From Hyphomicrobiaceae bacterium (lineage in GTDB: Bacteria > Pseudomonadota > Alphaproteobacteria > Rhizobiales > Hyphomicrobiaceae), in the NCBI GenBank assembly GCA_023384095.1, contig JAHDXT010000016.1:18730-82729 (forward strand): a DNA stretch of 64,000 nt, in the 5' to 3' direction. A program made the position numbers and the translations under genes. The notes beneath the pieces are model-generated. The model did not search any database. It was given only the letters and a program-made list of their open reading frames with translations, and was not told the origin of the DNA. Shown here piece after piece: positions 9,425 to 18,003 of this stretch. The stretch's first letter is position 1. Every line of letters begins with the position of its first letter.

Positions 9425-10672
9425 GTGCCGCGATCGACAACCGACCAGGCAAAGATCCTGCTGAAGCGCCTGGCGCTGGCGGCAGCAGCGCTGGCCGTCG
9501 CCGCTTCCTTCGCGTGGGCGCTGTGGCCTGGCCCCGTCTCCGTCGAGGTGGCCCAGATCGCGCGCGGGCCGCTGCGCGTCACCGTCGACGAGGAGGGCAA
9601 GACGCGGGTGCGCGACGTCTACACGGTGTCGGCGCCGGCCACGGGCCGCGTCCTGAGAGTCGTGCTCGAGCCAGGCGACCCGGTGGCGCGCAACGACACC
9701 ACGGTCGCCATCATCGAGCCGACCGTGCCGCCGTTCCTCGACGTCCGGGACCGCCTGCAGGTCGAGGCGCAGATCAAGGCGGGGCAGGCGGCGGTCGACC
9801 TGGCGGCGGCCGAGGTTCGGCAGGCGGCGGCCGAGCTGCAGTTCGCGGGGCGCGAGCTCGAGCGGGCCAAAAGCCTGGAGGGCAAGGGCGTGGTTGCGGA
9901 GCGGGTCACCGAAAGGGCCCAGCTCGACGTCGATACGCGCAAGGCGGCGCTTTCCCGCTCCCAAGCCAACCTGGAGCTGCGCCAGCGCGAGCTCGAGCAT
10001 GCCCGCGCCCGCCGGATCGGGCCGGAGGACCCGGCGGCGTGGGCGCAACCCGAGAGCTGCTGCGTGGAGGTGCGCGCGCCGGTCAGCGGGCGCGTGCTCA
10101 AGGTCTTGCAGCGCAGCGAGCAAGTGGTGATCGCGGGCGCGCCTCTGATCGAGATCGGTGACCCGAACGATCTCGAGGTGGTCGTCGAGCTGCTCTCGAC
10201 CGATGCCGTGCAGGTGAAACCCGGCGCGGCGGCGACCATCGAGGGCTGGGGCGGCCCGCCGCTCGCTGCGACGGTGGCGCGCATCGAGCCCTCGGGCTTC
10301 ACGAAGGTCTCGGCCCTCGGCATCGAGGAGCAGCGGGTGCGCACCATCCTGGCGTTCAAGGCTGGGCGGGACGAGCGCCGCGGCCTCGGTCACGACTATC
10401 GGGTGGTGGCCCGCATCACCACCTACGAGGCGGCGGACGTTCTGCGCGTCCCGCAGGGCGCGCTGTTCCGGGTGGGCGCCGCGTGGGCTGTTTTCGCGGT
10501 CCGCGACGGCCGCGCGGCGGTCCAGCAGGTGGCGATCGGCGAGCGGAATCAGTCGTTCGCCGAGGTGCTCGAGGGTCTCGAGGCTGGAGACCGGGTGATC
10601 CTGCATCCGAGCGACAGGATCGCCGAAGGCGTCAGGGTGGAGGAACGGGAGCTGCACGCGAGAAGCTGGTGA
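9425..10672 (+). CDS. HlyD/MacA-type periplasmic adaptor subunit
   Basis: The 415-residue membrane fusion protein has an N-terminal membrane anchor at about 14-36 (LKRLALAAAALAVAASFAWALW), a split biotinyl-lipoyl domain (VSAPATGRVLRVVLEPGDPV and VRAPVSGRVLKVLQRSEQV), a central alpha-helical hairpin rich in Q/E/A (about 110-200), and beta-barrel and C-terminal domains. Translation starts at GTG after a weak GGGGAG. It would bridge the ABC permease upstream to an outer-membrane factor; no TolC homologue is present in the window. It is separated from the permease by a palindromic repeat of about 160 bases, which is unusual inside such a cluster. Confidence 0.9.
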   Translation: MPRSTTDQAKILLKRLALAAAALAVAASFAWALWPGPVSVEVAQIARGPLRVTVDEEGKTRVRDVYTVSAPATGRVLRVVLEPGDPVARNDTTVAIIEPTVPPFLDVRDRLQVEAQIKAGQAAVDLAAAEVRQAAAELQFAGRELERAKSLEGKGVVAERVTERAQLDVDTRKAALSRSQANLELRQRELEHARARRIGPEDPAAWAQPESCCVEVRAPVSGRVLKVLQRSEQVVIAGAPLIEIGDPNDLEVVVELLSTDAVQVKPGAAATIEGWGGPPLAATVARIEPSGFTKVSALGIEEQRVRTILAFKAGRDERRGLGHDYRVVARITTYEAADVLRVPQGALFRVGAAWAVFAVRDGRAAVQQVAIGERNQSFAEVLEGLEAGDRVILHPSDRIAEGVRVEERELHARSW

Positions 10673-10880
10673 CGGCTGGAACCGAACCGGCGAGGGCGGG
10701 ATCATTGTGCGGGGGCCTGACGACCTCGCGCGTGCTGAACGTGCTCGGCGTAGACCTGCTCATATGGCCAGCCGCGGACGGGCGCCTTCTCGGCAAATAG
10801 TGCTTTTCCATTCGGGGCGTGTCGGTCAGCGCGGGAAATCGGGCGACGCTCAGGCTTCCAACGACTCGGAACCCCGAGCT

Positions 10881-11606
10881 TCAGCTTGGAGGGAGTGGGG
10901 AAAGGGGCATGCCCAGCGACGAGAGGATGTGGGACTGGATCAGCTGCACCGCTTTTCCGGCGTCACCGGCGAGTATGGCGTCGAGAATGGGCTCGTGCTC
11001 GTCAGCCGCGTCGTTGAGATCGTCATACTGCGAATTGTCGATCGTGAGCGCCATGCGGATTTGCGCATCGAGCATCGAGCTGACCTTGACGATGTACGGG
11101 TTCTCCGCCATCCCGCACAGAATGCGATGGAACTCCAGCTCCATTTCGACGAGACCTTCGAGATCCTTCTTTCGCGCCCTTCGCTTCATCCCGGCGATGC
11201 AAGCGCTGAGCGGCTTCAGGTCCAGCTCGTGCCGCCTTCGCACCACCTCACCGATCGCGAGGCTCTCGATAGCGGCGCGGAGGTCATACAGAAAACGGAT
11301 CTTTTCCGGCGTCATCTGGACGACGGAAGGTCCGAAATGGGTCCTGGTTTCCAGCAGGCCGTCCTGCAGCAATCGGTTGACGGCCTCTCGCACCGGAGCC
11401 CTGCTGATCTGCAGGCTCTTGGCGATCTGAGCCTCGATGACCCGGGCGCCCTGGCGCAGCTCTCCCTTCAGGATCGCCGCTCGCAAGTGCCTGTAGACCT
11501 GCTCGGCGATCGAGTGGCGATCGATCTGGATTCTCGGCAACAGGCCCACTGGACGTGCTCTCTGCTTCCCGATCCTGTCGGACCGGCCACCGAACAATGT
11601 CGACAT
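10881..11606 (-). CDS. GntR-family transcriptional regulator, FCD (FadR) subfamily
   Basis: The 241-residue regulator has an N-terminal winged helix (about 25-90: SIAEQVYRHLRAAILKGELRQGARVIEAQIAKSLQISRAPVREAVNRLLQDGLL) and an all-helical FCD ligand-binding domain (about 105-225) with ELDLKPL, EFHRILCGMAENPYI and DEHEPILDAILAGD, the last two supplying the usual metal-binding His/Asp residues. The start at 11606 sits inside a perfect palindrome (11595-11608), and a possible promoter -10 also falls there, so GTG at 11549 is a possible real start. It lies downstream of livF, in the same direction as the Liv-type operon; shared palindromes suggest that it regulates that operon and itself. Confidence 0.92.
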   Translation of the reverse strand: MSTLFGGRSDRIGKQRARPVGLLPRIQIDRHSIAEQVYRHLRAAILKGELRQGARVIEAQIAKSLQISRAPVREAVNRLLQDGLLETRTHFGPSVVQMTPEKIRFLYDLRAAIESLAIGEVVRRRHELDLKPLSACIAGMKRRARKKDLEGLVEMELEFHRILCGMAENPYIVKVSSMLDAQIRMALTIDNSQYDDLNDAADEHEPILDAILAGDAGKAVQLIQSHILSSLGMPLSPLPPS

Positions 11607-11608
11607 TG
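11595..11608. promoter_or_regulatory. Candidate GntR/FCD operator at the regulator start
   Basis: CAATGTCGACATTG is a perfect 14-base palindrome covering the predicted start codon of the GntR gene. It shares the TGTCGACA core with sites at 11633-11644 and 16621-16632. On the minus strand a possible promoter (TTGACG, 17-base spacer, TCCAAT) has its -10 inside this palindrome. Autoregulation by the adjacent regulator is inferred; FCD-family operators commonly have a TNGT...ACNA form, which this fits. Confidence 0.55.
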
Positions 11609-11632
11609 GAATTGAGCGTGCTCGACCCGTCA

Positions 11633-11644
11633 ACTGTCGACAAT
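11633..11644. promoter_or_regulatory. Second candidate GntR/FCD operator upstream of the regulator
   Basis: ACTGTCGACAAT has the same TGTCGACA core as the palindrome over the start codon and differs by one base from the perfect ACTGTCGACAGT upstream of the Liv-type binding protein. It touches the possible -35 hexamer TTGACG of the regulator gene. The two sites are 38 bases apart (start to start). Confidence 0.5.
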
Positions 11645-11891
11645 CCCTACCTTGGCTCAACTGTGCGCAGAGGCCGACATGCGCGCGGGCTGAGGCCCCC
11701 CGCATGTGGTGCCGGGTAGAGCCCATCAGAGACCCCATCAGCCTTCCTCTCGACGGGGAGGGCGGCGTATCGGGCCGCGAGGCGTCATGTGCGGGTGGGG
11801 TGGAGCCGCAGATGAGACGACGGCCTTCGGGGCGCCCCCACCCCAACCCCTGCCGCCGGGCGGGAGGGGATGCTTACGACCTCAAGCGGAT

Positions 11892-12588
<697 letters not shown>

Positions 12589-12596
<8 letters not shown>

Positions 12597-13317
12597 GCTT
12601 CGGCTCTCCCAGGTACGCGGCGATGACCTTCGGGTCGTTCGTCACCTCCGCCGGTGCGCCCGATGCGATCAGCCTTCCGAGGTCGAGCACGACCGCGCGG
12701 TCGACGAGCGGCATGACGATCTCCATCACATGCTCGACCATGATGATCGTTATTCCCAAGGACCTTATCCGTTTCACCAGCTCGATGCCTCGTTGCGCCT
12801 CCGTCGGAGTGAGGCCCGCCATGACCTCGTCGAGCAGGAGCAGCTTCGGCTTGGTTGCCAGGGCCCGCGCAAGCTCGAGGCGGCGCTTCTCGGGGGATGT
12901 GAGATCACCAGCCCTCGTCCCAGCCCGCGACCCGAGCTCGACGAACTCGAGGACGTCGCAGGCTGCCCTGCGCGCTTCGCGCGAGGAGCGCTCGCGAAGC
13001 AGCGAGCCCACGATGACGTTTTCCGCCACATCCATCGAATCGAAGCTGCGGACGACCTGAAACGTCCGGGCGATGCCGATCTTGCAGCGTTCCGCGGGTG
13101 CGAGGGCAGTAATGTCGGACCCTTCAAAAAGGACACGCCCGCTGGTCGGCTGCAACGCTCCCGCGATGATGTTGAAGAAAGTCGACTTGCCGGCGCCGTT
13201 CGGTCCTATGAGGCCGACGATCTCGCCCGGAGAAACGTCGAGAGAGATGTCGTCATTGGCCCGCAGCGCCGTGAAATCGTGCGTGATGCTGCGCGTCCGC
13301 AGGAGCGCTTCCGTCAT
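12589..13317 (-). CDS. livG: Branched-chain amino acid-type ABC transporter ATPase LivG
   Basis: The 242-residue ATPase of the LivG class has Walker A GPNGAGKSTFFNIIAG near residue 38, GIARTFQVVRSF in the Q-loop region, a signature-like LTSPEKRRLELARAL (the LSGG serine-glycine pair is replaced by LTSPE), Walker B LLLLDEVMAGL, and IIMVEHVMEIVM. The degenerate signature LTSPEKRRLE is common in LivG and is not a defect. The start overlaps the livM stop by four bases. It would pair with LivF on the LivH/LivM membrane dimer. Confidence 0.93.
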
Positions 13318-14348
13318 GCTTGCGCACCTCGGGCCGGCTTCGAGGAACGGAACAGACTGACGAGCCCTTCGGGTCGCAGCAGAGAAATGACGACGATGAG
13401 AGCGCCGTAGACGATGAGGTGCGTGCCACTGCCAGAGCCGCCGATATAGCTTCGGGTCAATTCACCCAATGGAATGAGGAGGACGGCGCCGACCGCGGGA
13501 CCCCAGAGCGTGCCGATTCCGCCCAGCACCGCCGGCAGCGTGATCAGCAGAGAGATCTGGAAACCGAAGACGCTTTGTGGATCGATATACGACACGAACA
13601 GCGCATAGAACCCGCCTGCGACAGCCGTGAAGAAGGCCGAGATCGCCGAAGCCGCCATTTTCGAATCGAAGATGCTGACGCCGAGGCTCGCCGCTGCCTC
13701 CGCATCGTCCTTGACGGCGCGCCACCAGTATCCCCAGCGTGCGCCCTCGATCCACCATGCGATGAGCCAGGTGAGCAGCGACAGCGCCAGAACGAAGTAG
13801 AAATACGGAAGCTTGTTCCGGCCGAACTGGAGCGTCGCCCAGCTGTCCGGTCCGAACGGGAGCTGCAGCCCCAGCGCAGCACCGGCCCATTCCCAATTCA
13901 GCACCAGCAGCAGAGCCGCCTCGGCGATGACGATTGTCGCGATCGTGTAGTAGTGCCCGGCAAGGCGAAAACAGAAGTAGCCGAGAGCCAGCGCAATCCA
14001 GGAGGCAAATACTCCCCCGACGACCATGCCGATCCAGGGGCTTATCCCCCCCTTCAGATAGACGATCACGGTCGCATAGGCGCCGATCCCGAAATAGATC
14101 GCATGGCCGAGAGAAATCTGCCCGCAATACCCGCCAAGGACATTCCAGCTTTGGGAGAGCGCCAGATACATGAGAGTGAGTATCATGACGTTCATGGCGT
14201 AGACGTCGGATACTCCGAGCGGCACGCAGGCTGCGAGCGCGGTCGCTGCCAGGGCGACGAGGAGCTGCCGCCGCCGGCTGCTCGACGAGGCGGCCAGATT
14301 CCTGTCTGCGAGCGATGTCGATGGGTTTGGCGGCACGTCGCGCATCAC
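13314..14348 (-). CDS. livM: Branched-chain amino acid-type ABC transporter permease LivM
   Basis: The 344-residue inner-membrane permease has about nine to ten hydrophobic segments. It begins with a basic N-terminus and LLVALAATALAACVPLG. The family-typical segments LALSQSWNVLGGYCGQISLGHAIYFGIGAYA and AFFTAVAGGFYALFVSYIDPQSVFGFQISLLITLPAVLGGIGTLWGP identify the LivM class (GxxSLGHaxFfgiGAY and pllGGxGtlxGP). Its start overlaps the livH stop by four bases (ATGA). Confidence 0.93.
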   Translation of the reverse strand: MMRDVPPNPSTSLADRNLAASSSSRRRQLLVALAATALAACVPLGVSDVYAMNVMILTLMYLALSQSWNVLGGYCGQISLGHAIYFGIGAYATVIVYLKGGISPWIGMVVGGVFASWIALALGYFCFRLAGHYYTIATIVIAEAALLLVLNWEWAGAALGLQLPFGPDSWATLQFGRNKLPYFYFVLALSLLTWLIAWWIEGARWGYWWRAVKDDAEAAASLGVSIFDSKMAASAISAFFTAVAGGFYALFVSYIDPQSVFGFQISLLITLPAVLGGIGTLWGPAVGAVLLIPLGELTRSYIGGSGSGTHLIVYGALIVVISLLRPEGLVSLFRSSKPARGAQA

Positions 14349-15223
14349 ATCGATCCGAAGAGCCCGCGCGGACGGAGCACGACCACCGCGAGGTAGACCG
14401 CATAAACTCCGAGCGATTTGAGTGCGGGCGACAGCAGCACGGCAGAGAAGGCCTCGACGACCCCCACGATGACGCCGGCCGCCAGCGCGCCGTAGATGCT
14501 CCCGAAGCCGCCGAGGGCCACGGTGACGAACGCAATGAGAATGAAGGACGTGCCGACGCTCGGGTAGACATAGAAGAAGATCGCTATGATCGACCCGGCC
14601 AGACCGACCAGCGCAGCGCCGCCTCCCCAGCCGAGCGTGAAGATGAGGTCCTTGTTTATCCCGACGAGCGCCACCGCCCCTGCATCCTCGCGCGTCGCTT
14701 CCAGCGCCTTGCCGAAATCGGTCCGGGTGATCATCAGCCAGATGATGGAGAACGTTGCAATGGAGGCGATGCCGCCGACCAGCTGCGGCAGCGGCAGGTA
14801 GATTCCGAGCAGCGATACGGACTTACCTCCGATCCAGCTATCGCCGATGCTGCGGTAGTCGGGCGACAGCAGCGATTGCGCAAGTCCCATCAGCACCAGC
14901 CCGAGCCCGAACGTGGTGAACACCTGCACCATTCCGCGATTGGTTTTCGCGCGCAATGCATGGCGCACGACGCCGAGATAGACGGCCGCGCCGAATGCGA
15001 ACAGGCAAACGGTGACGATGGGCCAGAGCAGCAGGGGGTCCAGTCCGGTCAGGACGACGAGCCCGAACATCAGATACATCGCGACCATCAGGAACTCGCC
15101 ATGAGCGAAGTTCACGACATCCATCAGGCCGAAAATGAGCGACAACCCCGACGCCATCAGCGCATAGATCATGCCCATCAGCAGACCGCTCAGCAGGACC
15201 TGCAGCAGCAACTCGAGACTCAT
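14345..15223 (-). CDS. livH: Branched-chain amino acid-type ABC transporter permease LivH
   Basis: The 292-residue permease of the LivH class has GLLMGMIYALMASGLSLIFGLMDVVNFAHGEFLM at its N-terminus (the conserved NfaHGe motif) and VALGGFGSIYGALAAGVIVGVVEAFSAVLL near its C-terminus. About eight membrane segments are seen. It is the second gene of the operon, 107 bases after the binding protein. Family assignment is firm; the transported solute is unknown. Confidence 0.94.
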   Translation of the reverse strand: MSLELLLQVLLSGLLMGMIYALMASGLSLIFGLMDVVNFAHGEFLMVAMYLMFGLVVLTGLDPLLLWPIVTVCLFAFGAAVYLGVVRHALRAKTNRGMVQVFTTFGLGLVLMGLAQSLLSPDYRSIGDSWIGGKSVSLLGIYLPLPQLVGGIASIATFSIIWLMITRTDFGKALEATREDAGAVALVGINKDLIFTLGWGGGAALVGLAGSIIAIFFYVYPSVGTSFILIAFVTVALGGFGSIYGALAAGVIVGVVEAFSAVLLSPALKSLGVYAVYLAVVVLRPRGLFGSM

Positions 15224-15330
15224 CGCTTCCTCGATCGAGCAAAGAGGCGCGTCCTTCGGCCGGCGCCGCCGAAGGATCGCTCAGGTTTGCGGGTTGCCCA
15301 CGGGAAGCCTTATCGCACCGGGCTGCAAGC

Positions 15331-16587
15331 TCAGGTGAGAGGCCACTTCAGCGGCCGCGTCGCCAGAGCCTCCGGCCAGACGGTCCGATACTCGCCGTCG
15401 CCATACTGCATCATGACCGGCTTTATCGAGCTGTTCTGACCATCGGCGCCGAACTTGACGCGGTCCCAAGGCATGATCGTCGAGGCGCCTGGCATATCCG
15501 TCGCGCGCAGCGCCGCCTCGATGTCCGGGCCCTTGATGCTCTTTGCACGATTGATCGCATCGGCGAGGATGATCAATGCCATGAACTCTCGCGCGGTATT
15601 GTCGTTCAGGTCCTTCCCCGAACGCTTCTTGAACAGATCGTTGACGGCCTTCAGCGACGGCCGCTTGGTGGCCAGATCCAGCACGAAGCTGGCGCGGCTG
15701 ATGATCCCGTTCGCGTGCTCGCCGACCGCGCTGAGGAACGCCGGCTCGATGAACCCGCCATTCTGGGAGATGATCCCCTTGGGCTTGAAGCCGAGCTCGC
15801 GCATCGTGCGGACAAAGAGAATGGCGTCCGTCGTGTACGAGGTGGCCAGGATGATGTCCGGGTTCTTCGACTTCAGAAGCTGCACCTCGCTGCTGAGGGA
15901 TGGAGAGTTGGCGCGATACTTGATATCGGCGACGACTTCCACCTTCTGCTCTTCGGCGAGCCGCTTCTGCACCTTGCTGGTGTCGTTCCCGAACAGGGTG
16001 TCCTCGTAGAAGAGAGCCACCGTCGCACCGGTGCCGGGAAACTTCTGCTGCACGTGCTTGATGAAATCGAACATCGCGATCGAATACATCTCGTCGTGCG
16101 GGCCGGGCCGGAAGAAGTACTTCAAGCCCTTGACGTGCAACGACGGCGACGAGGACTCGGCCGCCACGAACGGCAGCTGATAGCGCTCCGCGACTTGTGA
16201 AACGACCGCCGCGACAGAGCTGTAATAGGTGCCGAGCAACGCCGCCACGCTGTCCTGCGTGACGAGCCGCTCGGCTTCGGAACGCCCCTTCTGCGGGTCG
16301 GCCTGGTGGTCGGCGTAGACCAACCGGACCTTCGCTCCGCCGAGATTGGACAGGCCCTTGCCCTTGGCCAGCGGGAGATCGATGTCGTGCGCCTCGTTGA
16401 TGATGTCGGCCGCGGTATCCAATGCGAACCGCGCATCGACGCCGACCTGCGCGCCGGAGCCCGTGAACGGGTAGATGACGCCGATCTTCACGTCCTCGAC
16501 GGACGATTGCCCGAATGCTGGGGAGCCGGCGGCGGAGATCAATGCAGCAGAAGCGCTTGAGACCAACAAATCCCGCCGATTCAACAT
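15331..16587 (-). CDS. Liv-type ABC transporter substrate-binding protein (Tat-type signal)
   Basis: The 418-residue periplasmic binding protein is of the Peripla_BP_6 (LivJ/amide-binding) type. The start chosen is ATG at 16587, preceded by CAGGAT; it gives the leader MLNRRDLLVSSASAALISAAGSPAFGQ, with a twin-arginine-like RRDLL and a probable cleavage after AFGQ. Mature features include DVKIGVIYPFTGSGAQVG, LVYADHQADPQKGRSEAERLV, VAALLGTYYSSVAAVVSQVAERYQLPFV and NPDIILATSYTTDA. Upstream in-frame residues lack such a leader. A perfect palindrome lies 34 bases before the ATG. It is the first gene of the Liv-type operon. Confidence 0.93.
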   Translation of the reverse strand: MLNRRDLLVSSASAALISAAGSPAFGQSSVEDVKIGVIYPFTGSGAQVGVDARFALDTAADIINEAHDIDLPLAKGKGLSNLGGAKVRLVYADHQADPQKGRSEAERLVTQDSVAALLGTYYSSVAAVVSQVAERYQLPFVAAESSSPSLHVKGLKYFFRPGPHDEMYSIAMFDFIKHVQQKFPGTGATVALFYEDTLFGNDTSKVQKRLAEEQKVEVVADIKYRANSPSLSSEVQLLKSKNPDIILATSYTTDAILFVRTMRELGFKPKGIISQNGGFIEPAFLSAVGEHANGIISRASFVLDLATKRPSLKAVNDLFKKRSGKDLNDNTAREFMALIILADAINRAKSIKGPDIEAALRATDMPGASTIMPWDRVKFGADGQNSSIKPVMMQYGDGEYRTVWPEALATRPLKWPLT

Positions 16588-16620
16588 ATCCTGAGCTCCC
16601 CTTGTCGCTTGGCCGGCCGA

Positions 16621-16649
16621 ACTGTCGACAGTGGACAAGGGCTTGTCAA
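16621..16649 (-). promoter_or_regulatory. Promoter with overlapping GntR-type operator for the Liv-type operon
   Basis: Read on the minus strand, TTGACA (16649-16644) is followed by a 17-base spacer and GACAGT (16626-16621) as a weak -10. The -10 lies inside ACTGTCGACAGT (16621-16632), a perfect 12-base palindrome. The same TGTCGACA core occurs twice at the GntR-family gene at 11606, which lies downstream of this operon. The layout predicts repression by occlusion of the -10. The promoter call is by eye. Confidence 0.55.
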
Positions 16650-16789
16650 GCGCAAATCGGTCCGGCCGGCAAGGACGGCCGATGCCGGCGACGCGCGCGG
16701 TTCCCGTGCCCTCACAAGGATCTGCCGACTACTGAAACAACGCTATCTGATGGATGCAGTCCCCCTGAGCCCCGCCCGCGGCGCCCCGG

Positions 16790-17935
16790 CTACTGCGTGC
16801 CCGCCTGCTGCCTGGCCGGCCGCCGCGATTTGGCGGCCCGTGCGGGGCGCTTGAGCGGCGGGGGCGGCACCCCGGCGGTTTGAGGCTCCTCCTCGATGAA
16901 GACGAAGCAGCCGTGGTAGTGCTCGGCGGGAATCGCCTTGCTGCGCGCGCACTCGTCGAAAATGATGAGGTCCTCCTCCGTGCGGTAGTGGCGATAGGGG
17001 GCGATCATGTAGCGGTCGGCGCCGCCGGGCGAGATGCCGAGGCGGTCGATGCGGCCGGCCAGTTGCGGCTCCGCCTCGAGAATGGCGCTGCGCAGGCTCT
17101 CGCCCTCGATGAAATTGTCCGGAAGCTGGTCGAACGGCCCATCGAAGTAGTTGTTCACCCGTGCATTTCCTTCGAAGACGCCGATCAGGATTTTGCGGTC
17201 GATCTTGTGGTCGCGGTAGAAGGCAAAACCGGTCCGCTTCCCGATCAGGATGCGGCCGTCGGGATGAGACGGGGTGAACTGCTCGGCGACGCCCCTGGTC
17301 TCGTCGAGGATGTAGTGAAAGGCCTTCAGCCGTCGGTTGAAGGCGAGAAAGAAGCTGAGGCCCGACTCGTCGAACATCGGCCCGATCAGGCGCTCGTCCG
17401 GCGCCAGCAGGCCCGGCGGCGGCTTGACGCCCGTGAGATCGTTGAGCTCGAAGACGACGCTGACGCCCTCGTGCGTGACGCGATAGACGAGTGGCGACAG
17501 CTTCTCCAGGCGCACGCCGTGCGAGGCATCGAGCACGACGTGCCTGACCTGCTCCTCGCCCTTCCATTCCGCGAGATCCTCGAAATAGGCGAAATGGAGC
17601 CGGCCCTTGTCCCGCTCGTTCACATCGAGGCGGATGTTGCCGGCATAGCGGATGTGGCCGTGCATGAAGCCGAAGTAGTAGTAGTTCTCGGTCGGATAGA
17701 CCTTGACGCGTTCGGGCAAGGCCGCCAGCACGAACGCGAACACCGCGTCGGGGTCGTCGATGGCGAGGGCAGGCGGCCGCATCGCCTGCTCGAGATAGGC
17801 CTGGTTCGTCTGGAGCTGCGGCGGCGTGGTCCCGGTCGCTTGCGCCATGGCGGGCTGCGAGCCGGCCGCGACCGCCAGCGACGCCTGCAGTAGCAACGCG
17901 ATCAGCAGCGCTCGCGATCGCCGCAGCCGCTGCAC
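16790..17935 (-). CDS. Secreted protein of unknown function, 381 residues
   Basis: I do not recognise this gene. The product has a clear signal peptide (RRSRALLIALLLQASLAVAAGSQPAMAQA, cleavage near residue 32). The mature part is beta-rich and acidic, with ALPERVKVYPTENYYYFGFMHGHIRYAGNIRLDVNERDKGRLHFAYF, GFAFYRDHKIDRKILIGVFEGNARVNNYFDGPFDQLPDNF and DRYMIAPYRHYRTEEDLIIFDECARSKAIPAEHYHGCFVF. Two cysteines near the end (DECARSK and YHGCF) could form a disulphide. The tail is basic and proline rich (PPPPLKRPARAAKSRRPAR). It lies 68 bases after the giant repeat-protein gene on the same strand, so the two may be one transcript and one export system. Confidence 0.7.
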   Translation of the reverse strand: MQRLRRSRALLIALLLQASLAVAAGSQPAMAQATGTTPPQLQTNQAYLEQAMRPPALAIDDPDAVFAFVLAALPERVKVYPTENYYYFGFMHGHIRYAGNIRLDVNERDKGRLHFAYFEDLAEWKGEEQVRHVVLDASHGVRLEKLSPLVYRVTHEGVSVVFELNDLTGVKPPPGLLAPDERLIGPMFDESGLSFFLAFNRRLKAFHYILDETRGVAEQFTPSHPDGRILIGKRTGFAFYRDHKIDRKILIGVFEGNARVNNYFDGPFDQLPDNFIEGESLRSAILEAEPQLAGRIDRLGISPGGADRYMIAPYRHYRTEEDLIIFDECARSKAIPAEHYHGCFVFIEEEPQTAGVPPPPLKRPARAAKSRRPARQQAGTQ

Positions 17936-18003
17936 TGTCGGAGCGGCCGTGCGGGGGATGCTCGACGGTCCTATGATGCCTCTCCTGCGGGGTCAGGCGC
18001 CCG

